This document shows, in pieces, positions 1-6,863 of a DNA stretch of 16,802 nucleotides. The number at the start of each line of letters is the position of its first letter. The stretch's first letter is position 1. Origin of the DNA: CAVZLD01 sp964522605 (GTDB lineage: Bacteria > Planctomycetota > Planctomycetia > Pirellulales > Pirellulaceae); the NCBI GenBank assembly GCA_964522605.1, contig CAZFWV010000129.1, forward strand, positions 1 through 16,802, read 5' to 3'. A program made the translations under genes and the position numbers. The notes below the pieces were generated by a model. That model did not search any database. It was given only the letters and a program-made list of their open reading frames with translations, and was not told where the DNA came from.

Positions 1-80
1 TCCTGCCGAGCCTGGGTTTGCCACGTCTTCGGCTCGGCAGGAGCCTCGCCCTCCCGGATAACGGTTCTGAAATGCGTTCT
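1..80. repeat. Palindromic dispersed repeat, copy A
   Basis: The first 42 bases form a perfect 12-base inverted repeat (1-12 TCCTGCCGAGCC against 31-42 GGCTCGGCAGGA) with an 18-base loop. From 31 to about 78 the sequence recurs at 15930-15977 with roughly 41 of 48 positions identical, so this is a dispersed intergenic element and not a one-off terminator. The copy may begin before the window. No coding potential was seen. It lies upstream of the DUF1559 gene and could also terminate transcription coming in from the left, which is inference. Confidence 0.75.
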
Positions 81-215
81 AGTCTTCTTCGCGATGATCG
101 GGCCAGGCCGTTGAGTTTGACGAATCAACAACCGCCTTTCCGATACACTTCTGACGAGCGTTTTTAGAATCCATCGGGACAGTGAATCGGTATATGTAAG
201 AGGGAGGACCGGAGA

Positions 216-1214
216 ATGGGGTTGGCAGTTTCCGACCGTCGGCGGCGCCGCGGCATTACGCTTTTGGAGTTCATCACGGTGATCGCGATCCTGGGCATTC
301 TTGCGCAAGTCCTTTTTCCCGCGCTCCAGGCGGCACGCGAAAGTGCGCGAAAGCTGACCTGCGCCACGCACTTGAAGCGAATTGGAATGGCAATCCACAC
401 CCACCAGGATGTCCTGGGACGACTGCCTTCAGGCGGCTGGCACTTCCATTGGGTGGGTGAGCCGGAGCGCGGGACTGACCAAACGCAACCAGGCAGCTGG
501 ATCTTTAACTTGCTGGATTATGTGGACGAATCCCCACTGCGTCGGCTGGGGCGAGGACAAACTGGAACGCTCCGGAATCACGCATTTGCCGAACGCTGTC
601 GCACTCCGCTGGATCTGTTCCATTGCCCTTCTCGGAGGGAAGCCGATTGCTATCCGCATCGTGTCAATCGACAGCCGCTTACGCTCGATGGTCGAATGCG
701 AGAGCCGCTTGATTGGGCCGCGAAAACCGACTACGCCGCCAACGCCGGGGATCAAGTGTGGGTTGAGTTCGACTGGCGTTGGCCGGGGCCGCAAAGTCTG
801 AGTCAGGGAGACGACCTGCATTTCAAGTGGCCTGCCGCTTCGATTTTCACGGGTGTCATTTTCGGGCGGAGTCGAGTACGCCCGCCGCAAATCCGGGATG
901 GTCAGTCGAAGACCTACCTGGTCGCCGAAAAATACATGGATGCTTCGAAATATCGAACGGGGGAAGATTGGGGCGACAACGAAAACTTGTACTCGGGGTT
1001 CAACAACGACGTGTGTCGCACGACGTTCGTCCGGCCGCTTCGTGACATTCCCGGACACGACGCGAAAACCGCCTTTGGCAGTGCGCATGCGTCTGTCTGG
1101 CTTGCGGCCTTCTGCGATGGATCCGTTCATGAGATGAGTTTTGCAATTGATGCCGAATTGCATCGGCAACTCGGGAACCGCCACGATCGGGCACCGGGTG
1201 AGAACTGGAAATAA
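216..1214 (+). CDS. DUF1559 domain protein with prepilin-type N-terminus
   Basis: This 332-residue protein belongs to the DUF1559 family, which is greatly expanded in planctomycetes. Residues 8-50 are a type IV prepilin-like signal: basic RRRRR, a prepilin peptidase site after Gly13, then ITLLEF with Glu at mature position +5 (Glu18) and a hydrophobic helix to about residue 38. The usual AARESARKLTC and LKRIGMAIHTHQD segments follow. The C-terminus carries the family's H-X9-DG signature (His291, Asp301-Gly302, in FGSAHASVWLAAFCDGSV). Length is typical. The start has GGGAGG eight bases upstream (about 200-208). The protein is expected to sit in the envelope through its N-terminal helix, and its molecular role is unknown for the family. 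The stop codon overlaps the next start by one base, so the downstream hydrolase is probably translationally coupled. Confidence 0.95.
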   Translation: MGLAVSDRRRRRGITLLEFITVIAILGILAQVLFPALQAARESARKLTCATHLKRIGMAIHTHQDVLGRLPSGGWHFHWVGEPERGTDQTQPGSWIFNLLDYVDESPLRRLGRGQTGTLRNHAFAERCRTPLDLFHCPSRREADCYPHRVNRQPLTLDGRMREPLDWAAKTDYAANAGDQVWVEFDWRWPGPQSLSQGDDLHFKWPAASIFTGVIFGRSRVRPPQIRDGQSKTYLVAEKYMDASKYRTGEDWGDNENLYSGFNNDVCRTTFVRPLRDIPGHDAKTAFGSAHASVWLAAFCDGSVHEMSFAIDAELHRQLGNRHDRAPGENWK

Positions 1215-2083
1215 TGCGGGAGTCTTCGATGGAATGGTGGATCTGGAGCCTGATGTGGATCTCGACCACGCGAACGGCGCCGCGTCCAGAAATTGTCGAG
1301 GCTTTCGAGACGCGGCAAATCGTGATCGGACAGAAGTCAGTTCACTATCGCTTTTTTCGTCCCACCGAGCGTCCGATGGAAGACTCACGTCCTTTGCTTG
1401 TTTGGTTGCACGGATTAGGGGAGGCGGGGGAGAATAATCGCGATCAGCTGGCTTGGTTGGAACTGATTCTGGGTCGGGACCCGAGGCAGTATGGCGCCCA
1501 CTCGTTCTGTATACTCGCGACGCAGTGTTCTGCCCGCCAGCCGACATGGGTTGGAGCCGACTCGGCGTTAGATGACCCACTTGCCCAGACGTCGATCATT
1601 CTCCACGAAACTCTGCGTACGGAACCGATTGACCGTCGAAGGGTTTATTTGGCGGGCGTGTCGACGGGGGCCTCCGGGGCGTGGGAGCTCGCGCGCCGTC
1701 ACCCCAATCTGTTTGCTGGCGTGCTTCTCTTCGCACCAACCGCCATTGATCTCCGTGGAGTCTCTTCATTGACAGAGACACCGGTTTGGGCCTTTCTGTC
1801 GCTGGCAGATGGACCCGCAACACGAAAGTCGACGGTGCGGATGATTGACGCTGTAAGAAGCGTTGGTGGGCGCGCACACTTGACGATGATCGACGCGCCC
1901 GACCACGATTGCTGGACCGCGGGATTTCGCGAACATCGAGCGTGGGCCTGGTTGATGGCACAGCGACGAGGGAGTCCTTTCAGTCCACTGCCCGGGTATC
2001 CTCCCATGCCATTTCGATCGGTGGCAGTTCTGTGTGCCTTCGTGTCAGCCTGGTTGTTTTGGCGCCGAAGGCGTCTGCCATGA
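1214..2083 (+). CDS. Alpha/beta hydrolase (esterase/PHB depolymerase-like) with C-terminal membrane anchor
   Basis: This 289-residue protein has the alpha/beta hydrolase fold. LLVWLHGLGEAGENN (61-75) is the oxyanion-hole region, GVSTGASGAWELA (148-160) is the nucleophile elbow with Ser150, Asp199 in SLADG is a candidate acid, and His231 in DAPDHDCW is the likely catalytic histidine. The pattern matches the phospholipase/carboxylesterase and PHB-depolymerase-like group, and the substrate cannot be told. Residues 266-284 are hydrophobic and are followed by RRRR at 284-287, so the enzyme is probably held in a membrane by its C-terminus. The N-terminus (WWIWSLMWI) is hydrophobic but short. The start overlaps the DUF1559 stop in ATAATG, which suggests one mRNA. 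A second in-frame ATG (residue 6) is possible. Confidence 0.85.
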   Translation: MRESSMEWWIWSLMWISTTRTAPRPEIVEAFETRQIVIGQKSVHYRFFRPTERPMEDSRPLLVWLHGLGEAGENNRDQLAWLELILGRDPRQYGAHSFCILATQCSARQPTWVGADSALDDPLAQTSIILHETLRTEPIDRRRVYLAGVSTGASGAWELARRHPNLFAGVLLFAPTAIDLRGVSSLTETPVWAFLSLADGPATRKSTVRMIDAVRSVGGRAHLTMIDAPDHDCWTAGFREHRAWAWLMAQRRGSPFSPLPGYPPMPFRSVAVLCAFVSAWLFWRRRRLP

Positions 2084-2435
2084 CTCCGGCGCGCCGTTTC
2101 ACACAGCGTTAGCGCGATGCGCGACATGCTCGGCACGCATGACGTTGTCCGTTCGATAGAAGGCTGCCAGCTCCATAGCGCAATCAAAATGTCCGCCAGG
2201 TTCGCGGCGTACGACCAAAGTGGCGCTCTTGAGCAGGTCACGATCTGAAAATGTCGTGAAGGATTGAGGTGCATGTTGACCGACGGGGATCTTGTGCGAT
2301 CATGGTAATAGAGGTCCTTGCGGATGGCAGCCGAATACTGGATCGATTGGTGAAACAGGCCGTGAATGTTCTGCTGCCAAGCGGGTTAAGTGCGGCTTTA
2401 TTCGAAAGCGATCGACTCAAAGCGAGGGAACAGTC
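2084..2435. other. Intergenic region without a recognised gene
   Basis: These 352 bases separate the hydrolase from the HEAT-repeat gene. Open frames run through parts of it, and one is continuous with the HEAT gene upstream of its start. Their translations resemble no family and lack ribosome binding sites. I see no strong hairpin, tRNA or repeat. The leader of the HEAT-repeat gene presumably lies at its right end. Confidence 0.5.
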
Positions 2436-2972
2436 ATGGATAGTTCGGCTCAGTCTGAGTCCGTCGAACGACTCGAAGAGTGGATTGCGGCGTTAGCGAG
2501 TCCGGATCCGGTCGTGCGGGAACGCTCTCGAGAGGCGTTGGTTTCAGCCGGTACGTGTAGCGTCATCCGTGCCCTGATTGGTGAACTCAATGACCCGCGG
2601 CAACACATCCGATGGGAAGCGGCGAAGGCACTCGCTGCGATCGCAGATCCAATCGCCGCTCCTGCGCTCGTCGACGCACTCGACGATGAAGATGATGACG
2701 TGCGGTGGGTTGCGGCGGAAGCCCTGGTGGCGATGGGACACGAGGGGCTGCTGACGGTGCTTAGCGGATTGGTGAAGCGCGCTCGATCGATCCAGTTCTG
2801 CCGGGGAGCGCACCATGTCTTGAGTGACTTCTGTAAGATCAAAGCTCCCGTCAAGAGAATCGACCGGACCGCGGTGGGTCCGGTGGTCGAGGCACTAGAG
2901 AAGACCGAGCCGGCTGTTACCGCACCGGCTGCAGCCCACAAGGCCCTGATCCAGTTGAAAGTCGGCAAGTGA
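2436..2972 (+). CDS. Small HEAT-repeat protein
   Basis: This 178-residue protein consists mainly of HEAT/PBS-lyase-type helical repeats at about 13-39, 43-71 and 74-103. Repeated elements include SPDPVVRERSREALVSAG, RWEAAKALAAIADP and DDDVRWVAAEALVAMG. An acidic turn DDEDDD lies at 83-88. The later segment FCRGAHHVLSDF (121-132) resembles a conserved GAHHVL motif I recall from small bacterial HEAT-repeat proteins. Such proteins usually act as protein-binding scaffolds, and no catalytic motif is visible. The ATG at 2436 is preferred because GAGGGAA lies five bases upstream and the repeats begin soon after. The reading frame is open back to 2292, but that extension has no family-like sequence. 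There is no signal peptide, so it is probably cytoplasmic. It converges with the next gene on the minus strand. Confidence 0.88.
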   Translation: MDSSAQSESVERLEEWIAALASPDPVVRERSREALVSAGTCSVIRALIGELNDPRQHIRWEAAKALAAIADPIAAPALVDALDDEDDDVRWVAAEALVAMGHEGLLTVLSGLVKRARSIQFCRGAHHVLSDFCKIKAPVKRIDRTAVGPVVEALEKTEPAVTAPAAAHKALIQLKVGK

Positions 2973-3089
2973 TCGGGGTTGTGCGCTGTGCCATCGGGCG
3001 AGCGCTGTTTCCGTCGCGCGATATTTCCGTCGAAAGAAGGGCGGCTTTGCGTCCGTTCTCGGGACGTTGATTCCTCCATCCGCCGTCGA

Positions 3090-4427
3090 TTAGGGCGCAC
3101 CCGAGCCCGGGAATTGTCCAAAACTCATATAGAGTTGGGCGAAAGGCGGCTTGATCGCCCGGGCGGCCTGCAGGATTTGCTCGGGGTTGGCTGACTCCAA
3201 CGCTTGCGCAAGATTCGTCAGCGACTGTCGCTCCTGTTGCACAATTCTTGTGATCTTCGCCTGTCTTTCCTCATTCAGATTCCTTGCATCGGCGTCGAAT
3301 CCCCTTTGCTCGACAACCGCCCACTGTTCATCGGCCTTCTGGAGCAGTTCACGCAGATTTTGCTGTACGGGTAGGTCGATTTCCGCGGCTGTCCACTTCA
3401 TTGCCGGCTTCACGATTTCTTCCATCGTTTCGTGGAACTCATTCAACGCATCGAGATCGTACGACCATTGATGTCGTTTACGGAGCTCTACCAATTGTCC
3501 CCGGATCTCCTCTAATGCTTCGTGCGCGGCAAGCAACTGCTGCTTCTTTAATTCGTGCGCTGCGGCACCGATCGCATCACGAATGGCTTCTTTGTCGTTC
3601 GGCCAGGCGGGATCCGTCGCCAGCGCGCCGTCCAGCTTCGCCGTGAGTGATTTCCACGCATCGCGCAGTCCGACCATGGCAGTTTCCGCCGGTTGCTGCT
3701 TTTCCTGATTCGTTAACGCGAGCGCGGGAATATAGGCTGTGTCGAATTCCGCGAACGTGCGCGCGACCGGGAATTCACCATCCCCACGGGAGGCTTGTTC
3801 GCCTTCGCGAGTCGGCACCGTGTGGTTCTTGTGTGCCTCCTCAAAACCGTTCTTGACGAAACCGTCGACGACCGAGGCATGAGCTTGAATCAGGCGGACG
3901 ACGTAGGGGTCATCGGATGTCTCGATAACGTGAATCCCTTTTTGCGTGGGCTCAAACTTCATCTGAATCCGGTCTGCATGTTGAAATACAGCACCGAACA
4001 GCGGATCCCGCAGGTGAATCGGGCGCCCGTTTTCAACCCGTTCGTACATCGCCTTGACGTGCTTGCGGATCATGTCGGCAATTTCCGGATCATCAGATTC
4101 CGTCAGCGTATCCACTCCGTTCGAAAGTTGCTTGACGGTGCGCGTGATCTTTGTGTGATGTTCCAGCAGGAAGTGGAACACATCCCGATCGGCGATGAAT
4201 TGAGGATCGGCACCCGGCCCGCGTCCGGGGCCCCGTCCGCGACCGAAGCCGGGACCACGGCCCGGTGGAGGACCTCCCTGGGCGAGCAGTACCGGTCCGA
4301 GCAGACGTTCGCCATTTTCTCCCGCCCGAGCGTCGCCCGCATCGGTCATACCCTGTGTCGCAATCAACACGCCGATCGACAACGCGACTTGCCAGAGATG
4401 GCGCTGCAACTTTCTTGAGTCCTGCAT
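3090..4427 (-). CDS. Secreted histidine-rich protein with duplicated helical module
   Basis: This 445-residue protein has an N-terminal signal-like segment (LWQVALSIGVLIATQG, 11-26) and a Gly/Pro/Arg-rich linker (51-72, PPPGRGPGFGRGRGPGRG). A helical domain (about 80-205) follows with an internal duplication: the SDDPEIADMIRKHVKAMYERV segment at 111-131 is echoed by SDDPYVVRLIQAHASVVDGFV at 171-191. Histidines cluster here (90, 91, 123, 138, 150, 166, 183, 199). The second half (about 222-435) is helical and contains AAHEALEEIRGQLVELRKRH and FHETMEEIV. I recall similar proteins from planctomycetes and other Gram-negatives but know of no assigned function, so metal or heme binding is inference from the histidines. 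The start is secure because AAGGAGA (complement of 4434-4440) lies seven bases upstream. The RNase Z-like gene lies 175 bases upstream on the same strand. Confidence 0.85.
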   Translation of the reverse strand: MQDSRKLQRHLWQVALSIGVLIATQGMTDAGDARAGENGERLLGPVLLAQGGPPPGRGPGFGRGRGPGRGPGADPQFIADRDVFHFLLEHHTKITRTVKQLSNGVDTLTESDDPEIADMIRKHVKAMYERVENGRPIHLRDPLFGAVFQHADRIQMKFEPTQKGIHVIETSDDPYVVRLIQAHASVVDGFVKNGFEEAHKNHTVPTREGEQASRGDGEFPVARTFAEFDTAYIPALALTNQEKQQPAETAMVGLRDAWKSLTAKLDGALATDPAWPNDKEAIRDAIGAAAHELKKQQLLAAHEALEEIRGQLVELRKRHQWSYDLDALNEFHETMEEIVKPAMKWTAAEIDLPVQQNLRELLQKADEQWAVVEQRGFDADARNLNEERQAKITRIVQQERQSLTNLAQALESANPEQILQAARAIKPPFAQLYMSFGQFPGSGAP

Positions 4428-4602
4428 TTTCTGTCTCCTTGAAGTCGTCCCATTCCGCTCTCGGAGGACTTGCTATGATCCATAGAATACCATGTCTCAT
4501 GCCGCTTGTGCCGCGTCCGGATGCAGCCCTTCCGCCGGCTAGGTCTCGACCGGGGTGAGATTCGCAAATAAGCAAGTTCGAAGGCGAAGGGCCCCCGCGA
4601 TG

Positions 4603-5619
4603 TCAGGCTTCGCGGAAGGAGTGCCAGTGGTCGGGAAAACGAGCCCGTGGGAAAGCGGCCCGCACTTCGTCCAGTTGACGCCGGTGCTCGTGAGGCTGGT
4701 AGCGATCAGAAACGTGGATCAGGATCAATTCTCCGATTCCGGCCCGCGCAGCAATCCGTCCTACGTCGGCCGATACCATATGTCGGCTCCTCTGAGCCAG
4801 ACTTCGATCCGCGTTGCGGAAATTATTCTCGCAGACAACGGTCTGGCAATCGCGGAGCCAGTCAACCACACGTTCTTCGGCTGCTGCGTCCAGGCAGAAG
4901 TCCGTCAGATACGCAATCGAATCCCCCGGGGTTTCGGTCAAAAGTCTCTCACGCAATTCGCCGAGTGACCAGGAGCGGTCGTGGATGTCCAGTTGCATCA
5001 CATCATCCGCCGCCGGATCCTTCAGGAATCGCAGCCAGGGTCCATCTTCGAGATCGAGCTGACGCATCCGGTCCTGGTCTACGTGAAGATGTCGATGCTC
5101 CCGAATCAAATAGGCAATGCTTGGCGTCCCATGATCCAAGATCATCGCCTCCAAGTCGTACCCGACTCCATGAAACACGCTTCGTGACCAGGTTCTTGGC
5201 GGAAGAAGATGAACCTTTGCGAATGCCTCTCGGGTCCTCAGCACGGCTGTCGTCAGTTGTTCCTCCGAGATCGCCGTGACATGGTATTCGCCCGGAGTAT
5301 CCTCGACTAGATTCCAGGTTACACCGGAGAGGCGATGATGCATGATGTCGATCGAATTCGCGGGCCCAAAAACCCGGATCGGCGGATCGGGGCGACTAAA
5401 GTTGTGGCGGAAGAAGGCGTCAAACCCTCCGATGTGATCGATGTGAAAATGAGAGAGACACAAGCATTCGATCGCCTGAATGTCTCGTACCGGGACATCG
5501 TTCAGACAACCCTCGCCGCAGTCGAATAGCAGTCGCGACACGGCTTGACCAATATCCACGCGAACCAGCAGCGCATTGTCGCGAGCCGGTAATCCCAAAG
5601 GCTGAAATGTGATCGGCAT
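4603..5619 (-). CDS. RNase Z-like metallo-beta-lactamase-fold hydrolase
   Basis: This 338-residue cytoplasmic protein has the full set of dinuclear metal ligands of the RNase Z/ElaC branch of the metallo-beta-lactamase fold: SHFHIDH (His57, His59, Asp61, His62), LDHG (His163), YLTDF (Asp240) and HVSDRY (His302). ENNF with His280 matches the region that in RNase Z helps catalysis. RNase Z removes 3' trailers from tRNA precursors. The usual N-terminal GTSGSVPT-type motif is replaced by LGLPARDNALLVRVD, and the exosite was not recognised, so a different phosphodiester or ester substrate is possible. Length is close to typical short RNase Z (about 300-330). The ATG at 5619 has GAAGG nine bases upstream. 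A divergent membrane protein gene starts 265 bases away, with a palindromic repeat between. Confidence 0.88.
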   Translation of the reverse strand: MPITFQPLGLPARDNALLVRVDIGQAVSRLLFDCGEGCLNDVPVRDIQAIECLCLSHFHIDHIGGFDAFFRHNFSRPDPPIRVFGPANSIDIMHHRLSGVTWNLVEDTPGEYHVTAISEEQLTTAVLRTREAFAKVHLLPPRTWSRSVFHGVGYDLEAMILDHGTPSIAYLIREHRHLHVDQDRMRQLDLEDGPWLRFLKDPAADDVMQLDIHDRSWSLGELRERLLTETPGDSIAYLTDFCLDAAAEERVVDWLRDCQTVVCENNFRNADRSLAQRSRHMVSADVGRIAARAGIGELILIHVSDRYQPHEHRRQLDEVRAAFPRARFPDHWHSFREA

Positions 5620-5700
5620 GGTTGGAGGCCTTCTCGTTGCCGTTTTGGGCCCGGTCGACTTACCGAGCCCTACCTGGATATCTTAAGTACAATAATAGTG

Positions 5701-5809
5701 GGCTCTGTCTCAAAACCGTAGGCCGACTTGTCTCAAGTCGGCAATTCCGGAATGTTCACCGACTTGAGACAAGTCGGCCTACGTCGACCGTGGTGATTGA
5801 GGCAAAGCC
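5701..5809. repeat. Long palindromic element with perfect 24-base arms
   Basis: Positions 5718-5741 and 5759-5782 are exact reverse complements (24 of 24), separated by a 17-base loop that itself holds the palindrome ATTCCGGAAT. The symmetry continues outward: 5701-5713 pairs with 5797-5809 at 11 of 13. The left half, 5702-5742, recurs at 13309-13349 with 39 of 41 identities, so it belongs to a dispersed family. It lies in the divergent intergenic space between the RNase Z-like gene and the TrkA-C gene, where it could affect expression of both. No transposase is present. Confidence 0.92.
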
Positions 5810-5884
5810 GGATGTCGAGGGCCGTTCGATTGTCGCGATGACCGCTCGTGTCTCGCAGCGATTTCTATCGATGGGAATGGTGCC

Positions 5885-6697
5885 ATGGTTGCTGTCTTGA
5901 CCGTTCTGTTTGTGCTGATGATCTCCTTGATTGTCGTCCGGATTGCTACGGTCAGCCTCGTTTACACAGGAATCTCGAAGGATCTCGCTCAGTTCCAGGC
6001 GCTTTCTGCCTTCACCGGTTCCGGGTTCACGACGCGTGAATCGGAAGACATCGTAAATCATCCGGTACGGCGGCGGATCGTGATGCATCTAATGCTGCTG
6101 GGACATGCGGGGGCCGTCATCGGCGTGGTTTCCGTGTTGCTGTCGTTTCTGAATGTGGGTCGTAGTGATGAATGGAACGACACACGTTGGTTTCGCATGA
6201 CCATTTTGCTGCTCGGAATTGTCGTGTTCTGGTTTCTGACCAACAGCCGACACGTGGAGCAACTGATGTGGCGAGTGAACTGCTGGACGGTCCAACGCTG
6301 GATCCATCTGGACGTACGGGACTACACGAAACTGCTGCGATTAGGGGAAGATTACGTCGTTTTCGAACTCATTGTCCAGGTTGGTGATTGGTTGGCGGGC
6401 CGGACGCTCGCGGAGGCTCAGTTGTCGCGTGAGGGTGTGTTGGTGCTGGGAATCGAGCGTCCTGGTGGCGAGTATGTGGGGGTTCCTCGAGGGCATACGC
6501 AGATCCTTGCAGGCGACTGCCTGATTCTATATGGCTCTCAGGAGACGCTGCTGGATCTGGATCAGCGCAGCGCGGACATCGTAGGGAATCTGCAGCACGT
6601 GATCGCCGTGACGCGTCAGATGGACATGCTGGAAAAGGAAGAGCAGCAACGTAGTGAACGGGCAGAAGCGGAATCCGAATGGACCTCCGAGCGGTAA
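5885..6697 (+). CDS. Membrane protein with single TrkH-like pore loop and TrkA-C domain
   Basis: This 270-residue protein begins with a hydrophobic helix (2-26), followed by FQALSAFTGSGFTTRESED (37-55), which resembles the pore loop and filter of TrkH/KtrB-type cation transporters. A second hydrophobic segment (64-88) and a third (104-119) follow. Residues about 158-225 (VFELIVQVGDWLAGRTLAEAQL to DCLILYGSQETL) form a TrkA-C/RCK-C domain, which in known systems binds ligands that gate K+ channels. A charged, probably coiled tail ends the protein (246-270). Full TrkH has four such pore repeats and here there is one, so assembly into an oligomer would be needed for a pore. Similar proteins are usually annotated only as TrkA-C domain proteins. 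The ATG at 5885 has a weak ribosome site (GGGAATGG). Transport function is inferred. Confidence 0.82.
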   Translation: MVAVLTVLFVLMISLIVVRIATVSLVYTGISKDLAQFQALSAFTGSGFTTRESEDIVNHPVRRRIVMHLMLLGHAGAVIGVVSVLLSFLNVGRSDEWNDTRWFRMTILLLGIVVFWFLTNSRHVEQLMWRVNCWTVQRWIHLDVRDYTKLLRLGEDYVVFELIVQVGDWLAGRTLAEAQLSREGVLVLGIERPGGEYVGVPRGHTQILAGDCLILYGSQETLLDLDQRSADIVGNLQHVIAVTRQMDMLEKEEQQRSERAEAESEWTSER

Positions 6698-6699
6698 GC

Positions 6700-6847
6700 G
6701 ATGACTCAAGAATAACTTCGTTGTTTTCCATCGAGGGTGGCTGGGGTCGAGCGCAGCGAGCTCCCAGGTTACGCGGCTGGGCGCTCGACGCTCGTTCCTC
6801 GTGTCTCGACCCCAGGCACCCAAAGCCGAAGTTGTTCTTGAGTCATC
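6700..6847. repeat. 148-base palindromic element between convergent genes
   Basis: The outer arms 6700-6720 and 6827-6847 pair at 20 of 21, with the one difference allowing a G-U pair. The inner arms 6735-6750 and 6806-6821 pair at 15 of 16, and the centre (about 6749-6790) is also partly self-complementary. The element starts two bases after the TrkA-C stop and ends 16 bases before the acyltransferase stop, so it fills the convergent intergenic space. The inner arm GGGTGCCTGGGGTCGA (complement of 6806-6821) is found exactly at 11763-11778, which marks a dispersed family. It resembles a MITE or large REP hairpin and could act as a bidirectional terminator. Confidence 0.9.
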
Positions 6848-6863
6848 ACTAAAGCCACGGCGC

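Noticed and set aside
429..1580. Long open frame (383 codons) on the minus strand opposite the DUF1559 gene
   Set aside because: It is antisense to a clearly recognised gene and its translation is arginine- and proline-rich without family motifs, as expected from a high-GC shadow frame.
2292..2435. Upstream extension of the HEAT-repeat gene by 48 codons
   Set aside because: The ATG at 2436 has a strong ribosome site, and the extension does not look like HEAT sequence.
3795..4418. Plus-strand open frame of 207 codons
   Set aside because: It is antisense to the histidine-rich secreted protein, whose start, ribosome site and signal peptide are clear.
5622..5900. Open frame of 92 codons through the palindromic element
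   Set aside because: It consists largely of repeat sequence and overlaps the start of the TrkA-C gene, with no family similarity or ribosome site.
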